Part shown: piece after piece, positions 18,229 through 28,168 of the stretch
Position numbering within the stretch: the first letter of the stretch is position 1
Layout: each line of letters opens with the position of its first letter
Made by a program: the position numbers and the translations under genes
Assembly: GCA_963834715.1 (NCBI GenBank)
Contig: CAWIDE010000035.1
Location: forward strand, 62,001 to 126,000
Direction of reading: 5' to 3'
Length of the DNA: 64,000 nt
Source: CAVSUZ01 sp963834715
GTDB lineage: Bacteria; Pseudomonadota; Alphaproteobacteria; Acetobacterales; Acetobacteraceae
Notes under the pieces: generated by a model
What the model saw: only the letters and a program-made list of their open reading frames with translations
What the model was told of the DNA's origin: nothing
Databases searched by the model: none

Positions 18229-19861
18229 GATAGCTCCGCTGCTCCAGCCGCTCCGGTTCTTTGTAGTCGTACGGGTCCCAGGTCACCACCGGGGTAGCAT
18301 AGAAGTTTTTTGCCGGCGGCGGCGAAGTCGTCTGCCACTCAAGCCCGGTCGCATCCCAGGGATTGGCGTTGGCCTTGGGGCCGCGGAACAGTGACCACGG
18401 CAGATAAAACAACGGCAAAAGATAACCGAGCGCCAGTACGGAAGCACCGGCCGAGGACATTACGTTCAACACCTGATACTTCGGTGGATATGAGGCCTCG
18501 CGCCGCGGCATGCCGGTGTAGCCAAGAATGTATTGCGGCGCGAAAGTCATGTTGAAGCCGATGAAAATGATCAGCGCCGCTGCGCGACCCCACATTTCCG
18601 GATACATCCGGCCGCTTATTTTCGGCCACCAGAAATGCAGGCCGCCAAAAAACGCCGATACCATCCCACCCACCATGACGTAATGGAAATGCGCGACCAC
18701 GAAATAGGTCTGGCTGAGATGCACGTCAGCCGCCAGACAGGCCAGCCACAATCCCGTCAGCCCACCGGACGTGAACAAACCGATGAAACTGATAGCATAC
18801 AGCATCGGTGCATCGAAGCGGATGAACCCCTTGTGCATGGTCCCGATCCAGTTAAACACCTTGATCGCGGACGGCACGGCCACGGCATAAGACGCCAGGG
18901 AAAACACCACACTGGCGTACAAGGATTGGCCGGAGACGAACAGGTGATGCCCCCAGACGAAGAAACTAATCACCGCGATTGCGATGCTGCACCACACCAC
19001 GAACTCATAGCCGAAGAGTCCCTTGTGGCAAAAGCACGGGATAATCTCGCTAACCACGCCCATGCCCGGCAGGATCATAATGTAGACGGCCGGATGAGAG
19101 TAGAACCAGAACAGGTGCTGAAACAGGATCAGATCCCCACCTAGCTGCGGGTCAAATGCCCCCACTCCGAACAGCCGCTGGAAAAATACCAACAGCATCG
19201 TCATTGCCAGGATCGGCGTAGCCAAAACATAGATCACGCTGGTCGCGTAATGTGACCAGATAAACACTGGCAACCTGTGCCACGTCATTCCCGGTGCCCG
19301 CAACGTGTGGATGGTAATGATGAAATTGAGCCCCGTCAGAATAGAGGAAAAGCCGTTGACGAAAATCGCCGTGTTGGCGAGCAAAACAAAGCCGTTACTG
19401 TAATTGGTCGATAGCGTCGGATAGAAGGTCCAGCCGACGTCCACGCCACCGACAAACAACGCGTACGACAGCACAATCCCGGAGGTTACAAACAGATACC
19501 AGCTCAGCAGATTGACCTTCGGAAACGCAAGGTCGCGTGCGCCGATCATCAGCGGGATGCAGAAATTACCAAGCGTGACCGGGATGGAGGGCACCAGAAA
19601 AAACCACACCATGACAATTCCGTGCATGGTGAACAGCCGGTTATAGGTTTCGTCTGATCGCAGCATCCCCTCTGGCACGATCAGGTTCCAGCGTATGAAT
19701 GCCGCCGCTGTGCCACCAACAAAAAAGAAGATGGTGATACTGATCAGATAGAGAACCGCGATGCGCTTATGATCGGTTGTTGTCAGCCAGCCCAGCAGGC
19801 GGAAATTCTCGCCCAGGTAGCTCGTGCTGATCTCGCGGGCTTCAATCGCCGTGCTGCTCAT
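18221..19861 (-). CDS. ctaD: Cytochrome c oxidase subunit I, A2 type
   Basis: A 546-residue heme-copper oxidase catalytic subunit with 12 predicted helices. Heme and copper ligands are visible in TMHGIVMVWFFLVPSIP, in WFYSHPAVYIMILPGMG with the following HHLFVSG, and in VAHFHYVMVGG. The segment FYSHPAVY has Tyr-Ser instead of the FGHPE glutamate, which defines A2-type oxidases such as the Thermus caa3 enzyme. It reduces O2 to water and pumps protons, using electrons from the CuA/heme c of subunit II. It overlaps ctaC by 4 bp. The A2 call is established knowledge applied to the motif. Confidence 0.95.
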   Translation of the reverse strand: MSSTAIEAREISTSYLGENFRLLGWLTTTDHKRIAVLYLISITIFFFVGGTAAAFIRWNLIVPEGMLRSDETYNRLFTMHGIVMVWFFLVPSIPVTLGNFCIPLMIGARDLAFPKVNLLSWYLFVTSGIVLSYALFVGGVDVGWTFYPTLSTNYSNGFVLLANTAIFVNGFSSILTGLNFIITIHTLRAPGMTWHRLPVFIWSHYATSVIYVLATPILAMTMLLVFFQRLFGVGAFDPQLGGDLILFQHLFWFYSHPAVYIMILPGMGVVSEIIPCFCHKGLFGYEFVVWCSIAIAVISFFVWGHHLFVSGQSLYASVVFSLASYAVAVPSAIKVFNWIGTMHKGFIRFDAPMLYAISFIGLFTSGGLTGLWLACLAADVHLSQTYFVVAHFHYVMVGGMVSAFFGGLHFWWPKISGRMYPEMWGRAAALIIFIGFNMTFAPQYILGYTGMPRREASYPPKYQVLNVMSSAGASVLALGYLLPLFYLPWSLFRGPKANANPWDATGLEWQTTSPPPAKNFYATPVVTWDPYDYKEPERLEQRSYHG

Positions 19862-20787
19862 GACCCCGTCTCCGCCCCGAGTGACTTGATATACGCCACC
19901 AGCTTCTCCAGATCAGCTTCACTTACCTTGCCGTTGAACGAAGGCATGTCCGCCCCGTAGCCGGCGACGCGTTGTTTTGCCGGAAACAGGATGCAGTCGC
20001 GAATATACTGCGCGTCGGCAATCACCACGCGACCACCGGTCAGCGCCACCGGGCTGTTGAAGACACCCTTCAGTGATGGGGAGGGCACCGGGCCATTGCC
20101 GCTGTGGCAGCCGCTGCATCCCAGCGCCATGTACAATTGCTGCCCGGCGGCAACCAGCGTTCCCGAGGTTCCGTTCTGCTCCAGCCAGCGCTGGTAGTCC
20201 GCCGGTGTCATAACCACCACATCACCACGCATCCGCGAATGTTCGGTGCCGCAGAACCGGGTGCAGAAAATGTCGTAAGTGCCGGGTGTGTCGGCGATAA
20301 ACCAGATCGTCTCGTACCGGCCTGGCAGCACGTCATGGCGGATCCGAAAGGCCGGGATAGCAAAATCATGGATCACGTCTTCCGAGGTCATGATCAATTG
20401 GATTTTTTGCCCCACTGGTACATGCAAGGTGTCGATCTCGCGCTGGCCGCCCGGATGCTCTATTTTCCACATCCAGCGTTTACCGATCACCGAGATTTTC
20501 ATGGCACCCGGCGGGGGTTGATATTCGTCCAGATAAACGTCTGCTCCCCAGTAGAACAGGCCGATGAATACGACGAATGTCGCAGTGGTCCAGGCGATCT
20601 CAAATCGCCAGGTGCGTTCGGCGATCGCCCCGCGGTCGATTGGACTGTTGGCGCGGTAGCGGATCATGAACGTCCATATCAGCCCGAACACCAGCAGCAG
20701 CATTCCCGCGCTGATAACGAGCAGGCAAATCATTATGTGATCGACGGTGGGGGCGAAGTTTGAAGCGACCGGGAGAAAGAAATTCAT
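19858..20787 (-). CDS. ctaC: Cytochrome c oxidase subunit II fused to cytochrome c (caa3 type)
   Basis: A 309-residue protein. Two N-terminal helices (IMICLLVISAGMLLLVFGLI and ATFVVFIGLFYWGADVYL) precede the CuA cupredoxin domain. That domain has HDFAIPAFRIRHDVLPG and the CuA ligand cluster FCTRFCGTEHSRM. A C-terminal cytochrome c domain follows with CSGCH for heme c and a later Met in GADMPSFNGKVSE as likely axial ligand. This is the caa3 arrangement, in which subunit II carries its own electron-entry heme. It fits direct electron transfer from the alternative complex III encoded just upstream. Confidence 0.95.
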   Translation of the reverse strand: MNFFLPVASNFAPTVDHIMICLLVISAGMLLLVFGLIWTFMIRYRANSPIDRGAIAERTWRFEIAWTTATFVVFIGLFYWGADVYLDEYQPPPGAMKISVIGKRWMWKIEHPGGQREIDTLHVPVGQKIQLIMTSEDVIHDFAIPAFRIRHDVLPGRYETIWFIADTPGTYDIFCTRFCGTEHSRMRGDVVVMTPADYQRWLEQNGTSGTLVAAGQQLYMALGCSGCHSGNGPVPSPSLKGVFNSPVALTGGRVVIADAQYIRDCILFPAKQRVAGYGADMPSFNGKVSEADLEKLVAYIKSLGAETGS

Positions 20788-20799
20788 ATCCGCCCCCAG

Positions 20800-21174
20800 C
20801 TACCGGCTGGCGGTGGTGGACCCGGGCCATCCCGGAATGCCGCTCTTCGCCAGCTTTTCCATCGCACGATCGATTGGGATGTGAACGAGGCTCTTTGATT
20901 TGTCGATCCACCCATACGTCGTCAGCCGCTGCATCTCCGCGGTGTGGAATGTCTGCCAATCATGCCGGGGATCCGGCTGCAGTGCGGGCGCGGGAAAATC
21001 GTTGGCAGTGCTAACAATGCGCTTGTCCGCCGTGGACCGCGGAAACACGCCCCAGACTACCAGGCCTACGCTGGCGACCGAGCTCATCAATAGCAGGAAG
21101 GCGAACAGGATGAAGCGGCCGGATACGTCGCGCCGCTCATGGCGTGCGTCGGGTATGTAGATATCTTCAGCCAT
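20800..21174 (-). CDS. Conserved membrane-anchored protein of alternative complex III/oxidase operons
   Basis: A 124-residue protein with one N-terminal helix (GRFILFAFLLLMSSVASVGL) and a periplasmic tail containing LVHIPIDRAMEKLAKSG. That motif recurs in small proteins encoded between actF and coxB in alternative complex III clusters. Its biochemical role is not known to me; an assembly or docking function is inference from constant position. Its ATG overlaps the end of the repaired actF frame. Confidence 0.7.
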   Translation of the reverse strand: MAEDIYIPDARHERRDVSGRFILFAFLLLMSSVASVGLVVWGVFPRSTADKRIVSTANDFPAPALQPDPRHDWQTFHTAEMQRLTTYGWIDKSKSLVHIPIDRAMEKLAKSGIPGWPGSTTASR

Positions 21175-22235
21175 GCTGGTGCACCCAGTTCTGGGCCAGG
21201 TTCAAACGGGGAAAGCGCAGCATGATCGCAACGGCGCAGCCGAGCACCGCCGCCATCGTGCAGCAATCGAGCCAGGACAGGCTGCGTTCCGCCGCCGGTA
21301 TCACAATCCACCAGGCGCGCGGGATCTCGGCAAAGCTCAGCATGCCGGAGATCGCCAGCATGGCGCGCCGCGATCCCTGCATTTGCGGCCACAGCAACAG
21401 CAGAAACGGAACCGCGAAATGCAGCATAAAGGTGATATAAGCTACGATTCCCCAGCCACGCTGCCGATCGCGCCACGTACCACGGCGCATCGGTCGCCAG
21501 ATCGGAATTCCACACGATCAAAAGCTGCATAAAAACGAAATAGCCCCACAGCACCAGAAGGCCGAGCGTGAGCTTGCCCAGGTCCTCGATCGCCCTTCGC
21601 TCGGGCCATGAGATCAACAGCGTGTAAAATGTTGCGACCGTAAGCGCCAGCAGCACCAATTCACCAGCTACTATCATGCCCCAGATGCTGGAATTGAAGT
21701 GCGGGTCGAGCGATAAAGTCGCATCGAATCCGGAGAACGTCCCGGTCAGCATCAGCATGATCAGACCGAACGGGGAAAGCCGGTGCAGCGCGCGTTCCGG
21801 GTCCGGTTGGCGCAGCGCGCGCAGAACCAGGCCGCCGAGTCCAAGCCAGAGCGCGAGATAAAGTACCCCACGGCCGCAGACGAACGGCACATTCAGATAG
21901 CGCGTGTTTCCCAGATCGCGCGCGATGTCGGGGCGCGCCCAGGGATAGAGGGCGTGCAGCTCCGGGATCAGCGGCAGGACCGCGATCACCACCAGCGGCA
22001 AACTCATCACCCCCAGGATAAGTTGCGGCCGTATCACCTCGCCCCAGCGCCCCCCGGTGATGGAGTGGATCAGCAACAAGGCCATGCAGCCGAGCGGCCA
22101 GCCGATCCAACAGGCCAGCGCAGCCAGCCAGGCGTGCGGAAACAGATGCGGCGTTACGATCCAGCCGATGATCGAACCCGCCAAGCCGACCAGGCAGATG
22201 ATCCAGGCCGTCTGTTCGATGCGGTCGCGCGTCAT
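21167..22235 (-). CDS. actF: Alternative complex III subunit F, with an apparent frameshift
   Basis: A quinol:electron-acceptor oxidoreductase membrane subunit related to NrfD/ActC. From MTRDRIEQTAWIICLVG to IVWNSDLATDAPWYVAR it follows the ActF pattern of about 10 helices. The frame then becomes non-membrane and unrelated. The expected ending (RGWGIVAYITFMLHFAVPF through RLNLAQNWVHQHG, stop at 21167) is in the neighbouring frame. A single extra base near 21460-21475 accounts for this. Without repair the last roughly 100 residues, two or three helices, are lost. All neighbouring genes are intact or similarly shifted, so a sequencing error is possible. Confidence 0.85.
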
Positions 22236-22717
22236 GGCAGCCGCTTCTGCTCGGCGGGGTCCAGATCCGCGACTTGTTCATGCTGGCTGAGCTGCAGCGC
22301 CCGGATATAGGCCGCGATGGCCCAGCGGTCCGCCACCTGCACCCGGTCGGCATAGAAGTACATCACGCCATATCCATTGGTAATCACATCGAAAAAATGC
22401 TGCGATGGTGCATCGCGCAGCCGCTGCTCCTCGTAATTGGGGGGATGTGGAAAGCCGCGCTGTACCACCATGCCGTTGCCGTCTCCCAACTCCGAGTGAC
22501 AGGGCGTGCAATAAATGCGAAACTGCGTCTGCCCGCGTTGCAGCAGGGCCAGCGTGACCGGCGGCACTGTTGCGGGTTTGCTTTCGAATTTGACGACCCC
22601 GCTCGGCTTCGGCGCCGGGCCCACCGCGGGAGTATACTGTTTCTGCTTGGGTTGGTTGCTCATGTCATCGCAACCGGAAAGCAGGGCGAGGGCGGCAAGG
22701 AGCAGGACTGCTCTCAT
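22232..22717 (-). CDS. actE: Alternative complex III subunit E, mono-heme cytochrome c lipoprotein
   Basis: 161 residues. A lipoprotein signal (MRAVLLLAALALLSGCDD) anchors the protein to the membrane. A single heme c site, CTPCH in RIYCTPCHSELGDGNGM, is followed by the class I fold with VITNGYGVMYFYADRV supplying the likely axial Met. It would carry electrons from ActA/ActB to the oxidase. I chose the ATG at 22717 rather than the longer frame because it begins the signal peptide and overlaps the actD stop by 4 bp. Confidence 0.9.
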   Translation of the reverse strand: MRAVLLLAALALLSGCDDMSNQPKQKQYTPAVGPAPKPSGVVKFESKPATVPPVTLALLQRGQTQFRIYCTPCHSELGDGNGMVVQRGFPHPPNYEEQRLRDAPSQHFFDVITNGYGVMYFYADRVQVADRWAIAAYIRALQLSQHEQVADLDPAEQKRLP

Positions 22718-23244
22718 GCCGGCACCTCCTCCGGCTCCGGTGAGATGTACTCGATGGAAAGCGGCTGAAAGCTTTCCAGAATGCGCCGTGCCCGCGCCAG
22801 GTCGGCGTGGTCGCTGCTGTACACGGCAATCACCCATTGATCACGCATTGCCTCACGCATGGAAGCGCACTCATCCACCGGGTCCCACAGCCGCGAGAGA
22901 CGCCCGGCAATCAGATAACCAAAGAAACCAGCACTGATCGCCCACAGGATGCCCATCTCGAACGCCACTGGCACGAAAGCGGGCCAGGAGAACGGCGGCC
23001 GGCCGCCGACGTTCACCGGCCAGTTCACCACGTCTGCGTACGTCTCCAGCGCGTAAGCCGCGGCGGCCCCCAAGATGCCGGCAATGAAAATGATCAGCGG
23101 CAGTGGCGAACCGGTGCCTTTTTCGTCCTCGGCCAGTGCTTTGGGCGTGTATGTCTCAATTCTGCCCGGCGGATCTGCACGCAAACGGTCCAGCGCCTGC
23201 TCGATCGCTGTTTCGGTTGAGAATGCGGCAACCAACCCGCTCAT
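22714..23244 (-). CDS. actD: Alternative complex III subunit D (DUF3341)
   Basis: A 176-residue membrane protein with two helices (LPLIIFIAGILGAAAAYALE and VAFEMGILWAISAGFFGYL) between an N-terminal soluble part (AAFSTETAIEQALDRLRA) and a C-terminal part (ILESFQPLSIEYI). The order and the VGGRPPFSWPAFVPV loop are typical of DUF3341/ActD. It packs against ActC in the complex. It overlaps both neighbours by 4 bp. Confidence 0.92.
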   Translation of the reverse strand: MSGLVAAFSTETAIEQALDRLRADPPGRIETYTPKALAEDEKGTGSPLPLIIFIAGILGAAAAYALETYADVVNWPVNVGGRPPFSWPAFVPVAFEMGILWAISAGFFGYLIAGRLSRLWDPVDECASMREAMRDQWVIAVYSSDHADLARARRILESFQPLSIEYISPEPEEVPA

Positions 23245-24632
23245 GACTGCTTCTCTTGCAGCAGCGCCCGCATCTCAGACATCGAGATGAGCGGCACCAG
23301 GCGGACGAGAAGCAGCATTGCAAAGAAGAAAAATCCCACAGTGCCCAGCAGGGTGGAAACGTCGAACCAGCTCCCGTGGAAAAGTCCCCAGGCCGAAGGC
23401 AGATGCGTACGATGGAGACTGGTCACCACGATTTCGTAGCGTTCGCACCACATGCCCAGGATCACGCCCATGGAGACCAGCAGCATGACTACCTGGGTCA
23501 TCCGCAGGCGGCGAACCCACATGAGCTGGGGCAGCAGAATGTTGAACAGGATCGTCCCCCAATAGATATACCAATAATAACCAGTGGTTCGTTCGGCGAA
23601 CATAATGCGGTCCGCAAATTCGGCGCCGTACCACGTGGTGAACGCGTCCATAATGTAAGAATAGGCCAACGCAAGGCTGCTGGTAGCCATCAGCCGCCCC
23701 AGCACATCGATGTGCCGCCCGGTGATGAACTGTTCCAATCGCAATAGCCGTCTCAGCGGCAGGATCAGCATGATTACCATGGCAAAGCCGGAGAGGAACG
23801 CGCCGAAGATGAACAACGGCGGAAACTGGGTGGAATGCCATCCCACCGTGGCGGCTCCAGCAAAATCCAAGCCAACGATGCTGTGTACCGAGCACACCAG
23901 CGGTGCCATGATGGCAGCCAGCACGGCATAGGTCGCATGCCAGTGGCGCCATTGCGCGCCGGTGCCACGGAAACCCATCGCCAATACGCCATAAAAAATC
24001 TGCTTGCCGCGCGTCCTCGCGCGATCACGCAAACTGGCCCAGTCGGGGATCAGCCCCAAGTACCAGAACAGTATCGAGGCGGTCACATAAGTCAGCAGTG
24101 CATAAAAATCCCAGATCAGCGGGCTGCGCCACTGCGGCCAGTATCCCATCGTGTTGGGATACGGAAACAACCAATAGAACAGCCATGGCCGCCCGAGATG
24201 CAGAATTGGGTAGATGCCGGCGCAGGCGGCGGCGCACAAAGTCATGGATTCGGCAATCCGGTTGGTCGATGTCCGCCACTCGACCCGCATCAGGTAAAAC
24301 AGGGCGGAGATGAAGGTTCCGCCGGAAGCGATCGCGATCCACCAGACATAGTTGATGATCGGGAATCCCCACATCACCGGCCAGCCCGTACCAAAAATAC
24401 CGATGCCGGCATAGAACAACCAGATGATCGATCCGATCAGCACTAGCGTAAGAAACCCGGTCGGCAGCAGTGCCAGCCACCACCACAGAAACGCCCGCTC
24501 GCGCAGCGCCAGGGCGCAGATCCGATCGGTCATCGAACCCAGAGTTGGTCCCGGCAGAATGATGGGGTCGTCCAGGCGAGGCCGGGCCTTTCCGGCCATC
24601 AGCGCTTCAGGCTCAAAGGCGCTTTCGCTCAC
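23241..24632 (-). CDS. actC: Alternative complex III subunit C, NrfD-like quinol-binding subunit
   Basis: A 463-residue protein of the NrfD/PsrC family with about 10 helices. It opens with the conserved PGPTLGSMTDRI and includes WWIAIASGGTFISALFYLMR, GWHSTQFPPLFIFGAFLSGF and ATSSLALAYSYIMDAFTTWY. In ACIII structures this subunit holds the menaquinol/ubiquinol site next to the first iron-sulfur cluster of ActB. It overlaps actB and actD by 4 bp each. Confidence 0.94.
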   Translation of the reverse strand: MSESAFEPEALMAGKARPRLDDPIILPGPTLGSMTDRICALALRERAFLWWWLALLPTGFLTLVLIGSIIWLFYAGIGIFGTGWPVMWGFPIINYVWWIAIASGGTFISALFYLMRVEWRTSTNRIAESMTLCAAACAGIYPILHLGRPWLFYWLFPYPNTMGYWPQWRSPLIWDFYALLTYVTASILFWYLGLIPDWASLRDRARTRGKQIFYGVLAMGFRGTGAQWRHWHATYAVLAAIMAPLVCSVHSIVGLDFAGAATVGWHSTQFPPLFIFGAFLSGFAMVIMLILPLRRLLRLEQFITGRHIDVLGRLMATSSLALAYSYIMDAFTTWYGAEFADRIMFAERTTGYYWYIYWGTILFNILLPQLMWVRRLRMTQVVMLLVSMGVILGMWCERYEIVVTSLHRTHLPSAWGLFHGSWFDVSTLLGTVGFFFFAMLLLVRLVPLISMSEMRALLQEKQS

Positions 24633-27518
24633 ACCGAAGTCTCCGCGATCTTGGGATTGGGGTTGCGCACCAGTGCCTCGTAGGTGGTGCGCGGGTGTGT
24701 GTGCTGATCCTCCAGCAGCTCGTAATCCAAAGGACTGTCTTTGCGCTTTGCCACGTCGCTGTCCGGATTTGCTTTATCACCAAAGGTAAACGCGTGGGTC
24801 GGGCACGCCTGCTGGCAGGCGGTACGCACCTCCTGTGGCCCCACCGGACGGTTCTGCTTGTCTGCCGCGATACGCGCCGCCGCAATGCGTTGCAGGCAGT
24901 AGGTGCATTTTTCCATTACCCCGCGCCCGCGCACGGTCACGTTCGGGTTCCAGGATATCGCCGGGCGATGCTGCTCACCGCCGTAATCAAACCAATTGAA
25001 ACGACGTACCTTGTACGGGCAGTTGTTGGAGCAGAACCGCGTGCCGATGCAGCGGTTGTAAATCATCACGTTCAGCCCTTCGGAATCATGCACTGTCGCC
25101 CCCACGGGGCAGACCAGCTCACACGGCGCCTTCTCGCAATGCATGCACAGCATCGGCTGAAAGAAGGTGTGCGGCTCGCTGACCGTACCCTCGTAGTAGC
25201 GGTCGATGCGCAACCAGTGCATCTCGCGCTCCCGCGCCACCTGGTCCTTGCCCACCGTGGGGATGTTGTTCTCCGCCTGGCAGGCGATCACGCACGCATT
25301 GCAGCCAATGCAGGCGTTCAGATCGACGCTCATGCCCCATTGCGCCACGCCGTAGGGATGGCGGTGATAGATCTCAGGTTCTTCCGGCTTCTTGGCGAAA
25401 TCCGGACGTGCTCTGAATTCCTCCAGCGTGGCGTGCTTCACGATATCATCGATATTCGGGAAGAGCAGATTGTGGTGAATGGTGCTGACCAGCTCGTATT
25501 GCCCTTTCACCTTTTTCAGCGTCGCGGTCTGCGCCGCGCCGGTCAGCGGATAGAAGTCAAACCCTGCAGCGTGCCCCGCACCCTCTGCCACACGCCGCCC
25601 GTTGCCACACCAAGCCACCACCACGTCGGCGGCCTGTCCAGGCTGCATCCATACCGGCACGGTTAGCCGCCGGGTGGCAACATCCAACTCCACGAGGTCG
25701 CCATTCTTCACCTTCAGCCGATCGGCTATCGCTGGCGAGATGAGCAGGGGATTGTCCCAGGTAAGCTTGTTCAGCGGACGAGGCAGCTCCTGCAACCACG
25801 GATTGTTGGCGTAGCGCCCATCCCACAGCGAAGGATCGGTGCGGAACAGGATGCTGATTTCCGCCTGGTGCGAGCGGCAGAGCCGCCCGTGCCGCATCCG
25901 GCCGCAAACTTACATCCGATTTGTCGCTGCCGGTGTTCGGTACAACGCCGGAGGCCAACGCGTGGCGCCAGCCGGTTGGGAAATCAGGTTTCAGCCGGTC
26001 CTTCCAGGTGGCTTGCACCATTTCCAGCGGGGTTGGTGCAAAGCCGCTGATGAACAGCGCCACCATTTCGCTGGGCGCAATACCGCCATACAGCGGTAGT
26101 GCCTGTGGCTGAAGAATGGTGGCGGTACCGTCATGACCGCGCGCATCGTCCCAGCTTTCCCAGGAATGCGTCATCGGCGCCGACCAGGCGACCGCGGCAG
26201 AGGTTTCGTCCGGTTCACGGCTCAGCGCAAAGCTGGCTCCGACACGCTGCAACGCCTCGTTAAAGCCCAACAAGCCAGGCGCGGTGAAGGCCGGATTGCT
26301 GTCGATCACCAGCAGCGTCGTCAGGCGCCCAGCGTGCATATCGGCAACTAGCTGCGCGAGTGACTCGGCCTGCAAAGTCGGCTGGTGCGCAACCGGCTCG
26401 ATCAGGTCATAGGTTTTACCGCGCCCTCCAAGCGCCTCGTTCATCGCGTGAACCAAGGCGTGCAGCTCGGCCGGCTGTTGCGGACCCGCGTGGATAAATG
26501 CGCGTCCCTGCGCGGCCTTCAGATCATCAACCAGGTGCGGCAGCCAGGGCGGTACGGAACCAGCGGAACTGCCAGACAGAATGCCGGCCGCCAGGGCGCC
26601 GACGATTTCGTGCATCGCCGCGGGTCCGGCAACAAATCGGTGATCCGCCACCGCTCCCAGCAGCATGGGCGCAGCCTCGATGGCGTACACCCTGCTCATT
26701 TTCTGCGTGCGGGTGGGATTGCGGCGTGATGCGAAATCCCGCGCGAAGCGCACCCGGCCGGGTGCCCCGTCGATAATATCGCTGTCAATCCCCAGGATTA
26801 CATCCGCTGCATCCAGATGCGGCAGGAGATCCACCGCGCGCCCGTACGCGATCTGCGCGCCTTTCAGCGCGCTGTCACGATTGAATGGCTCCCATTGATG
26901 CCAACGCGCAGAAGGATAAGTCTGTAGCAGCCGATCGATCTGGGCCGACAGGGTGGGTGATGTAACGGTTCCGGTCAGCAGGCGCATACCTTCGCCTTTA
27001 CTTGCGGCGATCTGTTCGCGGGCGTTGACAATCGCCGTCAGCAGATTCTGGCGATCGGATAATACCCCATGTCCCATCACCTGCATTTCGCGCGCCGGGT
27101 CGTAGAAGTTGAGTACTTCCGCCTGAGCAAATACATCCGTCGAACCCAGGCTGGACGGATGCTTGGGATTACCCTCTACCTTAATGGGCCGATCCATCTG
27201 ATGGGTAACAACCGTACCGAGTGCGTAGCCCGCATGGACATGCGCCGTGGCGTAGTGATCAGGTTGCCCCGGTACGAGCCCGGGTGGGATGTGCACGGCT
27301 GGAATGAGCACGCCGGATGGTTCGCCCGACGTGCAGGCACTGATGCCGCCCATGGCGAGTGCCGCGCCAAACAGCCGCAGAATGTCGCGCCGCCCGTGTC
27401 GCGTGCCCTGGGTGCCGGCAAGCGCCTCGGCCAGCATAGGAAACTCCTGGGCGGCGCGTTCCAGAAAAGCCGGATTGCGTTCCAACTCTTCGATGCAGCG
27501 CCACTGGCGAGAGCTCAT
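24629..27518 (-). CDS. actB: Alternative complex III subunit B (molybdopterin-like + iron-sulfur), with an apparent frameshift
   Basis: The N-terminal part (27518 to about 25870) has a twin-Arg-like signal (GRRDILRLFGAALAMGG) and a molybdopterin-oxidoreductase-like domain without the cofactor-binding features. The C-terminal part, in another frame from about 25880, carries CIGCNACVIACQAENN, CMHCEKAPCELVCPVGA, CIGTRFCSNNCPYKVRR and CTYCLQRI...CQQACPTHAF. These are the three [4Fe-4S] and one [3Fe-4S] cluster sites. The frames join near 25865: deleting one G gives LPLAPGEISILFRTDPSLWD, the expected reading. The start at 27518 overlaps the actA stop. Without repair the iron-sulfur domain would not be made. 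Confidence 0.88.
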
Positions 27519-28168
27519 CGGTGGCACACCGAGCAGTCCAGCAGGTCGCGATTGGGAATATGATACTGCGCCATCAGGGCCTGGGGTGATGGCGTCTTCT
27601 CGCTGCGTTGCCATTCAGTGTTGTAAATCTGATCCGCCGGTCGCAACCGCGGTCCAGGATTAGCATGGCAATCGATACAGAATGTCATCTCCATGTCTCT
27701 GGCCTTGTAGGTCAGGTCCATGCGATCGATTGGACCGTGGCATTCGGAACAGCCAACTCCCTTGGCGATATGGATCGAGTGATTGAAGAACACGTAATCC
27801 GGCAGGTTGGTCACTCGATTCCAGACCAGAGGCTGGTCATTCGCCAGACTGTCGCGCACCGGCGCGAGCATTTTCGCATTGGTCCAGATCTGCGAATGGC
27901 AGGTCATGCAAACATGCGTGGGGGGCATGCTGCCCGTCGCGGCGTTTTCAATCTCGATGTGACAGAACCGGCAGTCGAGTCCCAAGCCTGCCACGTGATG
28001 CTGATGACTGAACGGCACCACCTGATCCACAAACCAATAATCGTTCCTTTTGTAATCGGTTCGTGGTGAACCCCACCACCAGGCAATCACCGCCAACGCG
28101 GAACCGGCCAATCCGATCAGGCCCAGCTTGGAAGCCAAATTCGCTCCGGGCCCGAAGATCGCTGGCAT
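27515..28168 (-). CDS. actA: Alternative complex III subunit A, pentaheme cytochrome c
   Basis: 217 residues. One N-terminal helix (LGLIGLAGSALAVIAWWW) is followed by five CxxCH heme sites: CRFCH, CMTCH, CSECH, CIDCH and CSVCH at the C-terminus. Extra His residues (FSHQHHV, FFNHSIHI) provide bis-His ligation. The protein faces the periplasm and forms the heme wire of the complex. It is the first gene of the operon, and the promoter should lie in 28169-28330. Its N-terminus is echoed in a remnant at 28331-28426. Confidence 0.94.
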   Translation of the reverse strand: MPAIFGPGANLASKLGLIGLAGSALAVIAWWWGSPRTDYKRNDYWFVDQVVPFSHQHHVAGLGLDCRFCHIEIENAATGSMPPTHVCMTCHSQIWTNAKMLAPVRDSLANDQPLVWNRVTNLPDYVFFNHSIHIAKGVGCSECHGPIDRMDLTYKARDMEMTFCIDCHANPGPRLRPADQIYNTEWQRSEKTPSPQALMAQYHIPNRDLLDCSVCHR

